This document shows positions 7,398 to 13,783 of a stretch of DNA of 14,885 bases, one piece after another. How positions within the stretch are numbered: position 1 is the first letter of the stretch; every line of letters begins with the position of its first letter. Location of the stretch: contig CAUUTP010000051.1 in assembly GCA_963548155.1 (NCBI GenBank), positions 1-14,885 of the forward strand, written 5' to 3'. Position numbers and translations under genes: made by a program. The notes beneath the pieces are model-generated. The model was not told the DNA's origin. It saw nothing but the letters and a program-made list of their open reading frames with translations, and searched no databases. This DNA is from Eikenella sp963548155. Lineage in GTDB: Bacteria > Pseudomonadota > Gammaproteobacteria > Burkholderiales > Neisseriaceae.

Positions 7398-7409
7398 AGG
7401 CTACCTGAA
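7398..7409 (+). repeat. DNA uptake sequence in the leader of the pseudogene
   Basis: Exact DUS just upstream of the apparent start of the phosphoethanolamine transferase pseudogene. It has no close inverted partner and lies where a ribosome binding site would be expected; no better one is visible. Confidence 0.9.
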
Positions 7410-7517
7410 AACAAAGCGGCAGATTTTACTACAAAGCCGCACGGCCTTGTCTGCCGACGCACCTATAGCGTCGCACTTTATACTCAGACAGCCTGTGGAA
7501 GCGTTGTTTGAAAACCA

Positions 7518-7548
7518 AAAGGCTACCTGAAACTTTCAGGTAGCCTTT
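7518..7548 (-). terminator. compact DUS hairpin, likely fabH terminator
   Basis: AAAGGCTACCTGAA (7518-7531) and its complement (7535-7548) form a tight hairpin with a three-base loop, about 27 bases past the fabH stop on the minus strand. Both arms hold an exact DUS (7520-7531, 7535-7546). Confidence 0.7.
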
Positions 7549-7575
7549 CTTAGTGCCTAACAGGCAGCTGCAAGC

Positions 7576-8535
7576 TTAATATTTCACCAGCACCGCGCCC
7601 CAGGCGAAGCCGCCGCCGATGCCTTCTAAAAGCAGGGTATGGCCGCGCTGGATGCTGCCGTGGCGTACGCCCCAATCGAGGGCGAGGGGGATGGAGGCGG
7701 CGGAAGTGTTGCCGTGATCCTGCACGGTAAGCACCACTTTTCCCATACCGAGCTTGAGGTGTTTGGCAGTGCTTTCCAGAATGCGGTAGTTGGCTTGATG
7801 CGGTACCAACCAATCGATTTGCTCGGGGGTGAGACCGGCTTCGGCAATCACGTCTTCAGCCACTTTGGCCAGCGCTTTCACGGCGAATTTGAATACGCCG
7901 GGGCCATCCATCTGCAAAAACGGCGTGCCGCAAACGACGCCGTTGGCAATCCAGCCTGGGGTTTGCAACAAGTAGCCGTAGTTGCCGTCGGCCAAAAGTT
8001 TGCTGTGCAGGATGCCTGGCTCGTCGGATGCGCCGAGCACCACGGCGCCGGCACCGTCGCCGAACAGCACGCAGGTGCGGCGGTCGGTCCAGTCCATGAT
8101 GCGGCTGAACACGTCGGCGCCGATGACTAAAGCTTTTTTAGCCATACCGCTTTTGATGTAGGCGTTGGCGGTGGTGATGGCATACATAAAGCCGGCACAC
8201 ACGGCCTGCACATCGAACGCGGGGCAGCCGCTGATACCGAGCTTCTGCTGCACGATGGTAGCAGTGGCGGGGAACTGCATATCGGGCGTGGAGGTAGCCA
8301 CGACAATCAGATCGATTTCGGCTGCATCCACCCCTGCGGCTTCCAGCGCGTTTCGTGCGGCGGCCACGGCCAAGTCGCTGCATTTTTCGTTGTCGGCGGC
8401 GATATGGCGGGTTTTGATGCCGGTGCGGGTGGTAATCCACTCGTCCGAGGTGTCCACGATTTTGGCGAGGTCGTGGTTGCTGAGTGTTTTGGCCGGCAGG
8501 TAGCTGCCGGTGCCGAGGATTTTGGCGTAGGTCAT
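7576..8535 (-). CDS. fabH: beta-ketoacyl-ACP synthase III (KAS III)
   Basis: Starts type II fatty acid synthesis in the cytoplasm by condensing acetyl-CoA with malonyl-ACP. At 319 aa it is full length. The thiolase-fold catalytic triad is visible: C113 in AVCAGF, H246 in PHQANYRI and N276 in HGNTSAAS. Other family marks are the N-terminal ILGTGSYLP, SDEWITTRTGI (acyl-CoA binding) and the C-terminal GIGGGFAWGAVLVKY. Start ATG 8535 gives the standard N-terminus MTYAKILGTG, although the ribosome binding site is weak. The usual neighbours plsX and fabD are absent; fabH stands alone, divergent from cysK and ended by a DUS hairpin. Confidence 0.96.
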   Translation of the reverse strand: MTYAKILGTGSYLPAKTLSNHDLAKIVDTSDEWITTRTGIKTRHIAADNEKCSDLAVAAARNALEAAGVDAAEIDLIVVATSTPDMQFPATATIVQQKLGISGCPAFDVQAVCAGFMYAITTANAYIKSGMAKKALVIGADVFSRIMDWTDRRTCVLFGDGAGAVVLGASDEPGILHSKLLADGNYGYLLQTPGWIANGVVCGTPFLQMDGPGVFKFAVKALAKVAEDVIAEAGLTPEQIDWLVPHQANYRILESTAKHLKLGMGKVVLTVQDHGNTSAASIPLALDWGVRHGSIQRGHTLLLEGIGGGFAWGAVLVKY

Positions 8536-8683
8536 GGGTGTATCGCTTTAGAGTTAATCTACTGCTAGGAAACGGCGTATTTTAAAGATTTCTGACGGGT
8601 TTGTCTCATGATTTATCCAAACTTCATACTAAATATCGCCATTGCATATGCCTTTTTAATATAAAGATACAAAAACAAATTAT

Positions 8684-8712
8684 TTGTTTGCCTGCGGCTT
8701 TGCCATTATCAT
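8684..8712 (+). promoter_or_regulatory. candidate sigma-70 promoter of cysK
   Basis: TTGTTT (8684-8689) and TATCAT (8707-8712) are separated by 17 bases, in an AT-rich part of the fabH-cysK divergent spacer. Start of transcription would be near 8719, about 30 bases before the cysK ATG. Based on match only. Confidence 0.35.
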
Positions 8713-8750
8713 GCGCACCGTATCCAATTCACACTTCACAGGAGCACCTA

Positions 8751-9689
8751 ATGAGCAATATCGCCAACAACATTGTTGATTTAATCGGCAATACCCCGCT
8801 GGTTTACCTCAACCGCCTCACCCAAGGCCTGCCCGGCAAAGTAGCCGCCAAGCTGGAATACTTCAACCCGGGCAGCAGCGTAAAAGACCGCATCGCCATC
8901 TCCATGATCCGCGCCGCCGAAGCAGCCGGCCAAATCAAACCCGACACCATTATTGTGGAAGCCACCAGCGGCAACACCGGTATCGGCCTGGCCATGGTTT
9001 GCGCCGCCTTGGGCTACAAACTGGTCATCACCATGCCGGAAACCATGAGTAAAGAGCGCAAAATGCTGCTGCGTGCTTACGGTGCCGAGCTCATTCTCAC
9101 CCCCGGCGCAGAAGGCATGCCCGGTGCCATCGCCCGCGCCCAAGCACTGGTAGACGCTCACCCCGGCCAATACTTTATGCCGCGCCAGTTCGACAACCCC
9201 GCCAACCCCGAAATCCACCGCCGCACCACCGCCGAAGAAGTATGGCGCGACACCGACGGCCAAGTTGATATTTTCGTTTCCGGCGTGGGCACCGGTGGTA
9301 CGCTCACCGGCGTGAGCGAAGTGCTGAAAAAACACAAACCCTCGCTGCAGGCCTATGCAGTTGAGCCTGCCGCCTCCCCCGTATTGAGCGGCGGCGAAAA
9401 AGGCCCACACCCGATTCAGGGCTTGGGTGCCGGTTTCGTGCCGCAAACCCTGAACACCGAAATCTACGACGGCGTGATTACCGTGGCCAACCAAGCCGCC
9501 TTCGATACCGCCCGCGATGCCGCCGCCAAAGAAGGCCTCTTGGTGGGTATCTCTTCCGGCGCCGCCATCTGGGCTGCCTTGGAGCTGGCGAAAAAACCGG
9601 AAAATAAAGACAAACTCATTGTGGTGGTTCTGCCTTCAAACGGTGAACGCTATCTTTCCACCCCGCTGTTTGAAGACCTCGCCTCCTAA
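8751..9689 (+). CDS. cysK: cysteine synthase A (O-acetylserine sulfhydrylase)
   Basis: PLP enzyme of the cytoplasm that makes L-cysteine from O-acetylserine and sulfide. It is 312 aa, as usual. K45 in NPGSSVKDR is the Schiff-base lysine. TSGNTGIG (72-79) is the substrate/phosphate loop, GVGTGGTLTG (178-187) binds the PLP phosphate, and VGISSGAA (265-272) holds the serine that contacts the pyridine nitrogen. Start ATG 8751 is preceded by AGGAG; the frame is open upstream to 8601, but that part is not like the family and lies in AT-rich spacer. It has its own terminator and is monocistronic. A CysM-type isozyme is less likely because the length and motifs fit CysK. Confidence 0.95.
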   Translation: MSNIANNIVDLIGNTPLVYLNRLTQGLPGKVAAKLEYFNPGSSVKDRIAISMIRAAEAAGQIKPDTIIVEATSGNTGIGLAMVCAALGYKLVITMPETMSKERKMLLRAYGAELILTPGAEGMPGAIARAQALVDAHPGQYFMPRQFDNPANPEIHRRTTAEEVWRDTDGQVDIFVSGVGTGGTLTGVSEVLKKHKPSLQAYAVEPAASPVLSGGEKGPHPIQGLGAGFVPQTLNTEIYDGVITVANQAAFDTARDAAAKEGLLVGISSGAAIWAALELAKKPENKDKLIVVVLPSNGERYLSTPLFEDLAS

Positions 9690-9704
9690 GCTAATCCCTT
9701 GCCC

Positions 9705-9730
9705 AAAAGCCGCAGCCATGCGGCTTTTTT
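9705..9730 (+). terminator. intrinsic terminator of cysK
   Basis: AAAAGCCGCA (9705-9714) pairs with TGCGGCTTTT (9719-9728) around a GCCA loop and is followed by further T residues, 15 bases after the cysK stop. It is the only terminator here, besides the one at 13731, whose stem is not made from DUS. Confidence 0.85.
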
Positions 9731-9784
9731 CGTATTTCAAGCCTACCGGCGTGTTGTAAATTTGTCGGGAAAACCGCCAAAAAC

Positions 9785-9813
9785 TTGCCCCGCCGCTCGA
9801 TTTTCCCTATAGT
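9785..9813 (+). promoter_or_regulatory. candidate sigma-70 promoter of the lipoprotein gene
   Basis: TTGCCC (9785-9790), a 17-base spacer and TATAGT (9808-9813). Transcription would start near 9820, about 30 bases upstream of the ATG at 9851. The position after the cysK terminator supports an independent unit. Confidence 0.45.
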
Positions 9814-9850
9814 TAACCGCATTAATGGAACTGTTACCTTAAGTCAAAAC

Positions 9851-10312
9851 ATGAAAAAATATATCCCCATCCTCCTCGTTGCTGGTCTGCTCGGCGGCTG
9901 TAACCTTATTTCTTCTCCTAACAACACACGCCAAAACACACAGGCCTCACCGCGTTATACCCTGGCCGCCAGCCACTGGGGCGACGTGGCTAAAATTCGT
10001 AATGAAGCTACCCGTTTGGGCTACGAAGTCAACAAAGGCCGCATGACCAAAACCCAGGCTGCGCAGCAGCTCAACCGCTTCCGCATCAACTTGGTTGGCC
10101 GCAACAGCGTGGACGACAGCATGTATGAAGTCTACCTGCGTTCCGCCGTACAAAGCCAACAAGGCCGCATCACGCCCGAACAATCTAAAATCTTCGTGCG
10201 CAACGCCCTGCAAGGCTGGCAGCAACGTTGGCCCAATATGCAAAACCGCCCGGCCAACCCCGCATTCACCAACTTCCTGATGGAAGTGATGAATATGCAG
10301 CCGCTGAAATAA
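9851..10312 (+). CDS. small putative lipoprotein
   Basis: A 153-aa protein with a lipoprotein signal: MKKYIPILLVAGLLGGC, with basic residues, a hydrophobic core and a lipobox ending at C17. The residue after the cysteine is Asn, so the mature protein is likely sent to the outer membrane, although sorting rules in Neisseriaceae are less certain. The mature part has no domain that I recognise. It is basic and Gln/Asn-rich, and predicted mostly helical (segments near 50-80 and 95-125). Start ATG 9851 was chosen because it begins the signal; upstream in-frame sequence overlaps the promoter. The ribosome binding site is weak. The gene is bounded by the cysK terminator and a DUS terminator. Confidence 0.8.
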   Translation: MKKYIPILLVAGLLGGCNLISSPNNTRQNTQASPRYTLAASHWGDVAKIRNEATRLGYEVNKGRMTKTQAAQQLNRFRINLVGRNSVDDSMYEVYLRSAVQSQQGRITPEQSKIFVRNALQGWQQRWPNMQNRPANPAFTNFLMEVMNMQPLK

Positions 10313-10327
10313 GCTGCCAGAATCAGC

Positions 10328-10361
10328 AAAGGCTACCTGAAAACTTTCAGGTAGCCTTTTT
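10328..10361 (+). terminator. DUS inverted pair with T tract, bidirectional terminator
   Basis: AAAGGCTACCTGAAA (10328-10342) and its exact complement (10345-10359) nearly touch, and the 3' arm runs into TTTTT (10357-10361). It is the best intrinsic terminator among the DUS pairs. It ends the lipoprotein gene on the plus strand and, read from the other side, the membrane protein gene whose stop is at 10383. Confidence 0.8.
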
Positions 10362-10382
10362 CCTATTCCAATCCGGCTATGT

Positions 10383-10802
10383 TTACACCGGTTTCTTCTT
10401 CCGATAATACCGCCGATACACTATCCAGCCATACCCCACCACCACCGGCAGTGCGGCGAAGATCAGCTTAAACGTCCAGCCCGCATACCAAGGCAGGGCT
10501 GAAACCGCAGCTGCGGCATCCTGCTGCAACAAGCCCACCGGCAGCGATTGTTCACCACGGGCATCGAAATACGGCCACCAGCAAGCTGCCAGCAGGCCGA
10601 TAAGGCAGGGCCACAGCCAAGCGGCGCGATTGCGTTGCCACAGCAAAAACGCCGGCAGTAGCACAATCAATGTAAGCGCCGCCACCAGCAGCGCGGTTTG
10701 CCCCTGCGCGCCGAAATAGGATGCCGCCGCATAAGTCAGTACCACGAACAGCGCGCCCAGCACCGCCATAATCACTTCTTCCGGCCTTTTTAATATCGAC
10801 AT
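10383..10802 (-). CDS. small integral membrane protein of unknown function
   Basis: A 139-aa protein with four hydrophobic segments: about 12-30, 37-55, 60-77 and 105-126. It ends in a strongly basic tail (YRRYYRKKK), which by the positive-inside rule should lie in the cytoplasm, as should the N-terminus. The loop between segments 3 and 4 contains the short acidic segment DARGEQ. I recognise no family. Start ATG 10802 has GGAG at a good distance. It stands between the lipoprotein gene (convergent) and the GlpR-like regulator (same direction, 205 bases upstream), with no sign of an operon. Confidence 0.7.
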   Translation of the reverse strand: MSILKRPEEVIMAVLGALFVVLTYAAASYFGAQGQTALLVAALTLIVLLPAFLLWQRNRAAWLWPCLIGLLAACWWPYFDARGEQSLPVGLLQQDAAAAVSALPWYAGWTFKLIFAALPVVVGYGWIVYRRYYRKKKPV

Positions 10803-10932
10803 GGTGTGTTCTCCGTAACAAAATCAATTAGGCAAAATATACTGCAAAGCAGGTGCAGCCGCCAGTTTCTTGCCGCACGAATCCCGTTTTTTCAATCATC
10901 GCACGGCATTTTCTCTTTATTCAAGTTTGGCT

Positions 10933-11001
10933 TTCAGGTAGCCGCATCGGCTGAATCAAAGGCTACCTGAAAATTTATGCCGAATCTCTTTCAGGTAGCC
11001 T
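10933..11001 (-). terminator. DUS cluster, likely terminator of the DeoR-family regulator
   Basis: AGGCTACCTGAAA (10960-10972) pairs with TTTCAGGTAGCCT (10989-11001), 13 bp with a 16-base loop, starting seven bases past the regulator stop. A third near-DUS (10933-10944, one mismatch) is in the inverted orientation and offers an alternative partner for the middle copy. Confidence 0.6.
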
Positions 11002-11007
11002 GCCGCC

Positions 11008-11790
11008 CTATTCTTTCTCTTCTTTGGCCGCCAGATGCCAGCGCACGCCCGCGTCGTCCAGTTTTTTGCACAGGCCGGCGCTGGGCGGCTCGTCGGTAAA
11101 CAGGGCGTGGAATTCGGTGACGTCGCCTATGCGCACCAGGGCGTTGCGGCCGAATTTGCTGTGGTCTACGGCCAAATAGCAGTGGCGGGCGTTGGCCATC
11201 ATGGCCTGCATCACGCTCACTTCTTTGTAGTCGAAATCGAGCAGCGAGCCGTCGGCTTCGATGCCGGAAGCGCCGAGGATGGCGTAATCCACTTTGAATT
11301 GGTTGATGAAATCGATGGTGGCCACGCCGGTGATGCCGCCGTCCACCGGCCGCACCACGCCGGAGGTGATGATGACGGTGTAGTCCGGCCGGCCGGACAC
11401 GATGGAGGCAACGTGGATATTGTTGGTGATGATGCAGAGGTTTTTATGGTTTTTCACCAGCGCGAGCGCCACGGCTTCGATGGTAGTGCCGATGCTCATA
11501 AACAGAGAAACGTTGTCGGGGATGTGCTCGGCAATCAGGTCGGCAATGTGGGCTTTTTCGCTTTGCAGCTTGTTTTTGCGCGTGTCGTAGTCTTCATTTT
11601 GCACGCTGCTGCCGGGCGCGGCGCCGCCGTGGTAGCGGCGCAGGATGTTGTGTTCGCACAAAACATGGATATCGCGGCGGATGGTTTGCGGGGTCACGTT
11701 CAAACTGCGCGCCAGTTCTTCCACCGACATAAAGCCGTGGTCGTGCACAAGCCGGGCGATTTTCTGCCGGCGGGGGGTGCGGTGCGGCAT
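11008..11790 (-). CDS. glpR: DeoR family transcriptional regulator, GlpR-like
   Basis: A 260-aa cytoplasmic repressor. The N-terminal DeoR helix-turn-helix spans about residues 6-56, with the recognition segment SLNVTPQTIRRD. The C-terminal sugar-phosphate sensor domain (about 75-235) carries SIGTTIEAVA, TNNIHVA, DGGITGVATIDFINQF and VDHSKFGRNAL. This combination closely matches E. coli GlpR, the glycerol-3-phosphate-responsive repressor, so the symbol is by similarity only. No glycerol gene (glpF, glpK, glpD) is nearby to confirm the ligand. The ribosome binding site before ATG 11790 is weak. A Correia-type element lies about 115 bases upstream and could affect expression. Confidence 0.85.
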   Translation of the reverse strand: MPHRTPRRQKIARLVHDHGFMSVEELARSLNVTPQTIRRDIHVLCEHNILRRYHGGAAPGSSVQNEDYDTRKNKLQSEKAHIADLIAEHIPDNVSLFMSIGTTIEAVALALVKNHKNLCIITNNIHVASIVSGRPDYTVIITSGVVRPVDGGITGVATIDFINQFKVDYAILGASGIEADGSLLDFDYKEVSVMQAMMANARHCYLAVDHSKFGRNALVRIGDVTEFHALFTDEPPSAGLCKKLDDAGVRWHLAAKEEKE

Positions 11791-11842
11791 GGTTGCTCTA
11801 TCTTCTCTATTGATTAGTAGTGGGAATGATTTAGCCGAGGTT

Positions 11843-11880
11843 TTCAGGTAGCCTTTTGGTTCAATCGTGAGGCTCCTGAA
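11843..11880. repeat. exact DUS followed by a decayed inverted DUS
   Basis: Exact DUS at 11843-11854 (reverse orientation). AGGCTCCTGAA at 11870-11880 is a DUS that has lost its central A. The decayed copy could pair with either 11843-11854 or the exact DUS at 12035-12046 on the far side of the Correia-type element. Confidence 0.7.
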
Positions 11881-11904
11881 AACAATGGCAAGGCAATCTG
11901 AATT

Positions 11905-12010
11905 TATAGTGAATTAAATTTAAACCAGTACAGCGTTGGCTCGCCTTGCCGTACTATTTGTACTGTCTGCGGCTCGCCGCCTTGTCCTGATTTAAATTTA
12001 ATCCACTATA
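11905..12010. mobile_element. Correia-type repeat element (short, 106-bp form)
   Basis: The terminal inverted repeats begin TATAGTGAATTAAATT and, from the other end, TATAGTGGATTAAATT; 23 of the first 26 positions agree. The interior matches the Correia elements (CREE/NEMIS) of pathogenic Neisseria: GTACTATTTGTACTGTCTGC, then CGCCTTGTCCTGATTTAAA. The size fits the short class, which lacks the central stretch of about 50 bases (including the IHF site) of the long form. Such elements are non-autonomous, insert at TA, form hairpins cleaved by RNase III and can carry promoters. It sits between panB (3' end) and the GlpR-like gene (5' side). Confidence 0.9.
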
Positions 12011-12034
12011 GCTTGGCAAAAGCGGCGCTGCGCT

Positions 12035-12046
12035 TTCAGGTAGCCT
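12035..12046 (-). repeat. DNA uptake sequence at the panB 3' end
   Basis: Exact DUS in reverse orientation, 17 bases past the panB stop. It was probably one arm of the panB terminator; the natural partner at 11870-11880 is now separated from it by the Correia-type element. Confidence 0.85.
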
Positions 12047-12063
12047 CACTTCATTAGCCTGCC

Positions 12064-12858
12064 TCAAGCCGCAAAGGTATGCTCCAGCGCGGGATAGGTT
12101 TTCTCCTTCACTTCGCGCACATAAGCCGCCACCGCCGCCTGAATGCTATCCTGACCCTGCATGAAGTTTTTCACAAACTTCGCCGTTTGGCCGGGGAACA
12201 CGCCGAGCATATCGTGCATCACCAGCACCTGCCCGTCGCAATCCACGCCTGCGCCGATGCCGATGGTGGGGCAGGCCAGCGTTTCGGTAATCTGTTTGCC
12301 CAGAGCGGCAGGCACGCATTCCATCAGCACCACTGCCGCGCCGGCTTTTTCGTGCGCCAGCGCATCATTCAGCAGCGCCTGTGCCGCCACATCGCCCTTG
12401 CCTTGCACCTTATAGCCGCCGAACACATGCACCGACTGCGGTGTGAGCCCGATGTGCGCGCACACCGGAATGCCGCGCAGCTGTAGAAACTCGGTGGTTT
12501 CCGCCATCCAGGTGCCGCCTTCCAGCTTCACCATATGCGCCCCTGCCGCCATCAGTTCGGCCGCAGCGGCAAAAGCCTGCTCCTTGCTCTGCTGGTAGGC
12601 ACCAAACGGCAAATCGCTCACAATCAGCGCATTGCTGCTGCCGCGCGCCACCGCCGTCGTGTGGTAGCACATATCGGCCAGGCTCACCGGCAGGGTAGAC
12701 TTCTGCCCCTGCACCGTCATGCCCAACGAATCGCCCACCAGCAGCATATCCACTCCCGCCGCATCCATCAGCGCGGCAAAGCTGGCTTCGTAGCAGGTGA
12801 GCATAGCGATTTTCTCGCCCTCGCGCTTCATCTTGCGCAAAGTGTTCACAGTAATCAC
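12064..12858 (-). CDS. panB: 3-methyl-2-oxobutanoate hydroxymethyltransferase
   Basis: First step of pantothenate (hence CoA) synthesis: transfers a hydroxymethyl group from methylene-tetrahydrofolate to alpha-ketoisovalerate to give ketopantoate. At 264 aa it is full length with a TIM-barrel fold. Metal and catalytic residues of the family are visible: D43 in LVGDSLGMT, D82 in VSDLPFG, K111 and E113 in KLEGG, and E180 in VLMECVP. HIGLTPQSVHVFGGYKVQG is the family signature. The start is GTG at 12858 with AGGAAA five bases upstream, giving the usual N-terminus VNTLRKMK. panC and panD are not next to it. It is divergent from the SIMPL gene. Confidence 0.96.
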   Translation of the reverse strand: MITVNTLRKMKREGEKIAMLTCYEASFAALMDAAGVDMLLVGDSLGMTVQGQKSTLPVSLADMCYHTTAVARGSSNALIVSDLPFGAYQQSKEQAFAAAAELMAAGAHMVKLEGGTWMAETTEFLQLRGIPVCAHIGLTPQSVHVFGGYKVQGKGDVAAQALLNDALAHEKAGAAVVLMECVPAALGKQITETLACPTIGIGAGVDCDGQVLVMHDMLGVFPGQTAKFVKNFMQGQDSIQAAVAAYVREVKEKTYPALEHTFAA

Positions 12859-12889
12859 GGTATTTCCTTTTCACGATCAGATGGCGCGC

Positions 12890-12944
12890 AAGGCTACCTG
12901 AAAACCTGAGCGCAGGCAAACCCGAAGTGTTTTCAGGTAGCCTT
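12890..12944. repeat. inverted DUS pair between divergent panB and SIMPL genes
   Basis: AAGGCTACCTGAAAA (12890-12904) and its exact complement (12930-12944) form a 15-bp stem with a 25-base loop. Both arms hold an exact DUS. Since the flanking genes diverge, this pair is not downstream of either; it lies in the shared promoter region, upstream of a TATAAT box at 12961. Confidence 0.8.
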
Positions 12945-12960
12945 CGGCATGGCTGTTCCC

Positions 12961-12966
12961 TATAAT
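12961..12966 (+). promoter_or_regulatory. consensus -10 box of the SIMPL gene
   Basis: Exact TATAAT 31 bases before the ATG at 12997. No convincing -35 is seen at the right distance; that position falls at the 3' edge of the DUS hairpin. Confidence 0.35.
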
Positions 12967-12996
12967 CACCCTGCCCAAATCCACAGGAAAACGCTT

Positions 12997-13680
12997 ATGA
13001 AAACAACCGCCCTCCTCCTGCCAGCCCTGCTGGCCGGCCTCAGCCTGGCTCCTGCGATAGCCGAGCCGCTCAACTACAACCTGCTCAAATTCAGCGAAAC
13101 CGTCAGCCGCACCGTGCCCAACAACTGGATGACCGTGCGCCTGAAAGTTTCCTCCACCCACGCCAATCCAGCCCAGGCCGCCGCCGAAACCACGCGCCGC
13201 TTAAACATCCTGCAAAGCCGCACCCGCCGCCTTTCCGGCGCGGAAGTGGAGCTGGAAAGCCGCCACGCCTACCAAAGCTACCACAACGGCGCCCACCCTT
13301 GGGAAGACATCGCCATCTTGCGCGTTTCCGGCAGCGATTTCCAAGCCATCGGCAAGCTGATTGCCGAAAGCAGCAACGAAGCCGCCATCAACGGCATCGG
13401 CTTCTCGCTCAAGCCGGAAAGCCGCCGACAAATTGAAGAAAGCCTCGCCATCGAAGCCCTGCAGAACTTCCGCAAACGCGCCGACACCCTCAGCCGCAGC
13501 ATGGGCGGCAGCGGCTACCGCGTGGTGGAAGTATCGCTGCAGCAAAATGAACAAACCCTGGCCGTTCCCGCGATGGCACGTGCTGCTGCCTATGAAAAAG
13601 CAGGCAGCCCCGAGCCCGTGTTCGACAGCCCGGGCAGCAGCACCGTGCAGCAAACTGCAAACGGCACGATCCAATATTAA
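12997..13680 (+). CDS. secreted SIMPL domain-containing protein (DUF541)
   Basis: A 227-aa protein with a Sec signal peptide (MKTTALLLPALLAGLSLAPA) and likely cleavage after AIA near residue 22, so it is periplasmic or outer-membrane associated. The mature part fits the SIMPL/DUF541 family (E. coli YggE and relatives). It has an opening LLKFSETVSRTVPNNWMTVRL, a helix rich in Ala/Arg (53-75), LESRHAYQSYH, and EALQNFRKRADTLSRSMG followed by YRVVEVSL. Family members have been linked to oxidative stress and to ring-shaped oligomers, but the exact role is open. The tail (about 185-227) is low-complexity. Start ATG 12997 has AGGAAAA upstream. Expressed alone, it converges on the phosphomutase gene. 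Confidence 0.87.
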   Translation: MKTTALLLPALLAGLSLAPAIAEPLNYNLLKFSETVSRTVPNNWMTVRLKVSSTHANPAQAAAETTRRLNILQSRTRRLSGAEVELESRHAYQSYHNGAHPWEDIAILRVSGSDFQAIGKLIAESSNEAAINGIGFSLKPESRRQIEESLAIEALQNFRKRADTLSRSMGGSGYRVVEVSLQQNEQTLAVPAMARAAAYEKAGSPEPVFDSPGSSTVQQTANGTIQY

Positions 13681-13719
13681 ATGCTGCCAAATCCTGGCCA
13701 GCCTTCGCCGAATGCGATC

Positions 13720-13731
13720 AGGCTACCTGAA
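13720..13731 (+). repeat. DNA uptake sequence joined to a terminator
   Basis: Exact DUS whose last base is the first base of the terminator stem at 13731. It has no inverted DUS partner. Confidence 0.9.
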
Positions 13732-13770
13732 AAGCAAACCGCACCGTATTGCCACGGTGCGGTTTGCTTT
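13731..13770. terminator. bidirectional intrinsic terminator between SIMPL and phosphomutase genes
   Basis: A perfect 17-bp stem: 13731-13747 (AAAGCAAACCGCACCGT) with 13754-13770, loop of six bases, flanked by A and T runs on both sides. It lies 50 bases after the SIMPL stop and 13 bases past the stop of the leftward phosphomutase gene, so it suits both. Confidence 0.85.
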
Positions 13771-13783
13771 ATCCGGCTCGGTT

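Noticed and set aside
8601..8750. N-terminal extension of cysK by 50 codons
   Set aside because: The family N-terminus begins at the ATG at 8751, which has a good AGGAG. The extension covers AT-rich spacer and the candidate promoter.
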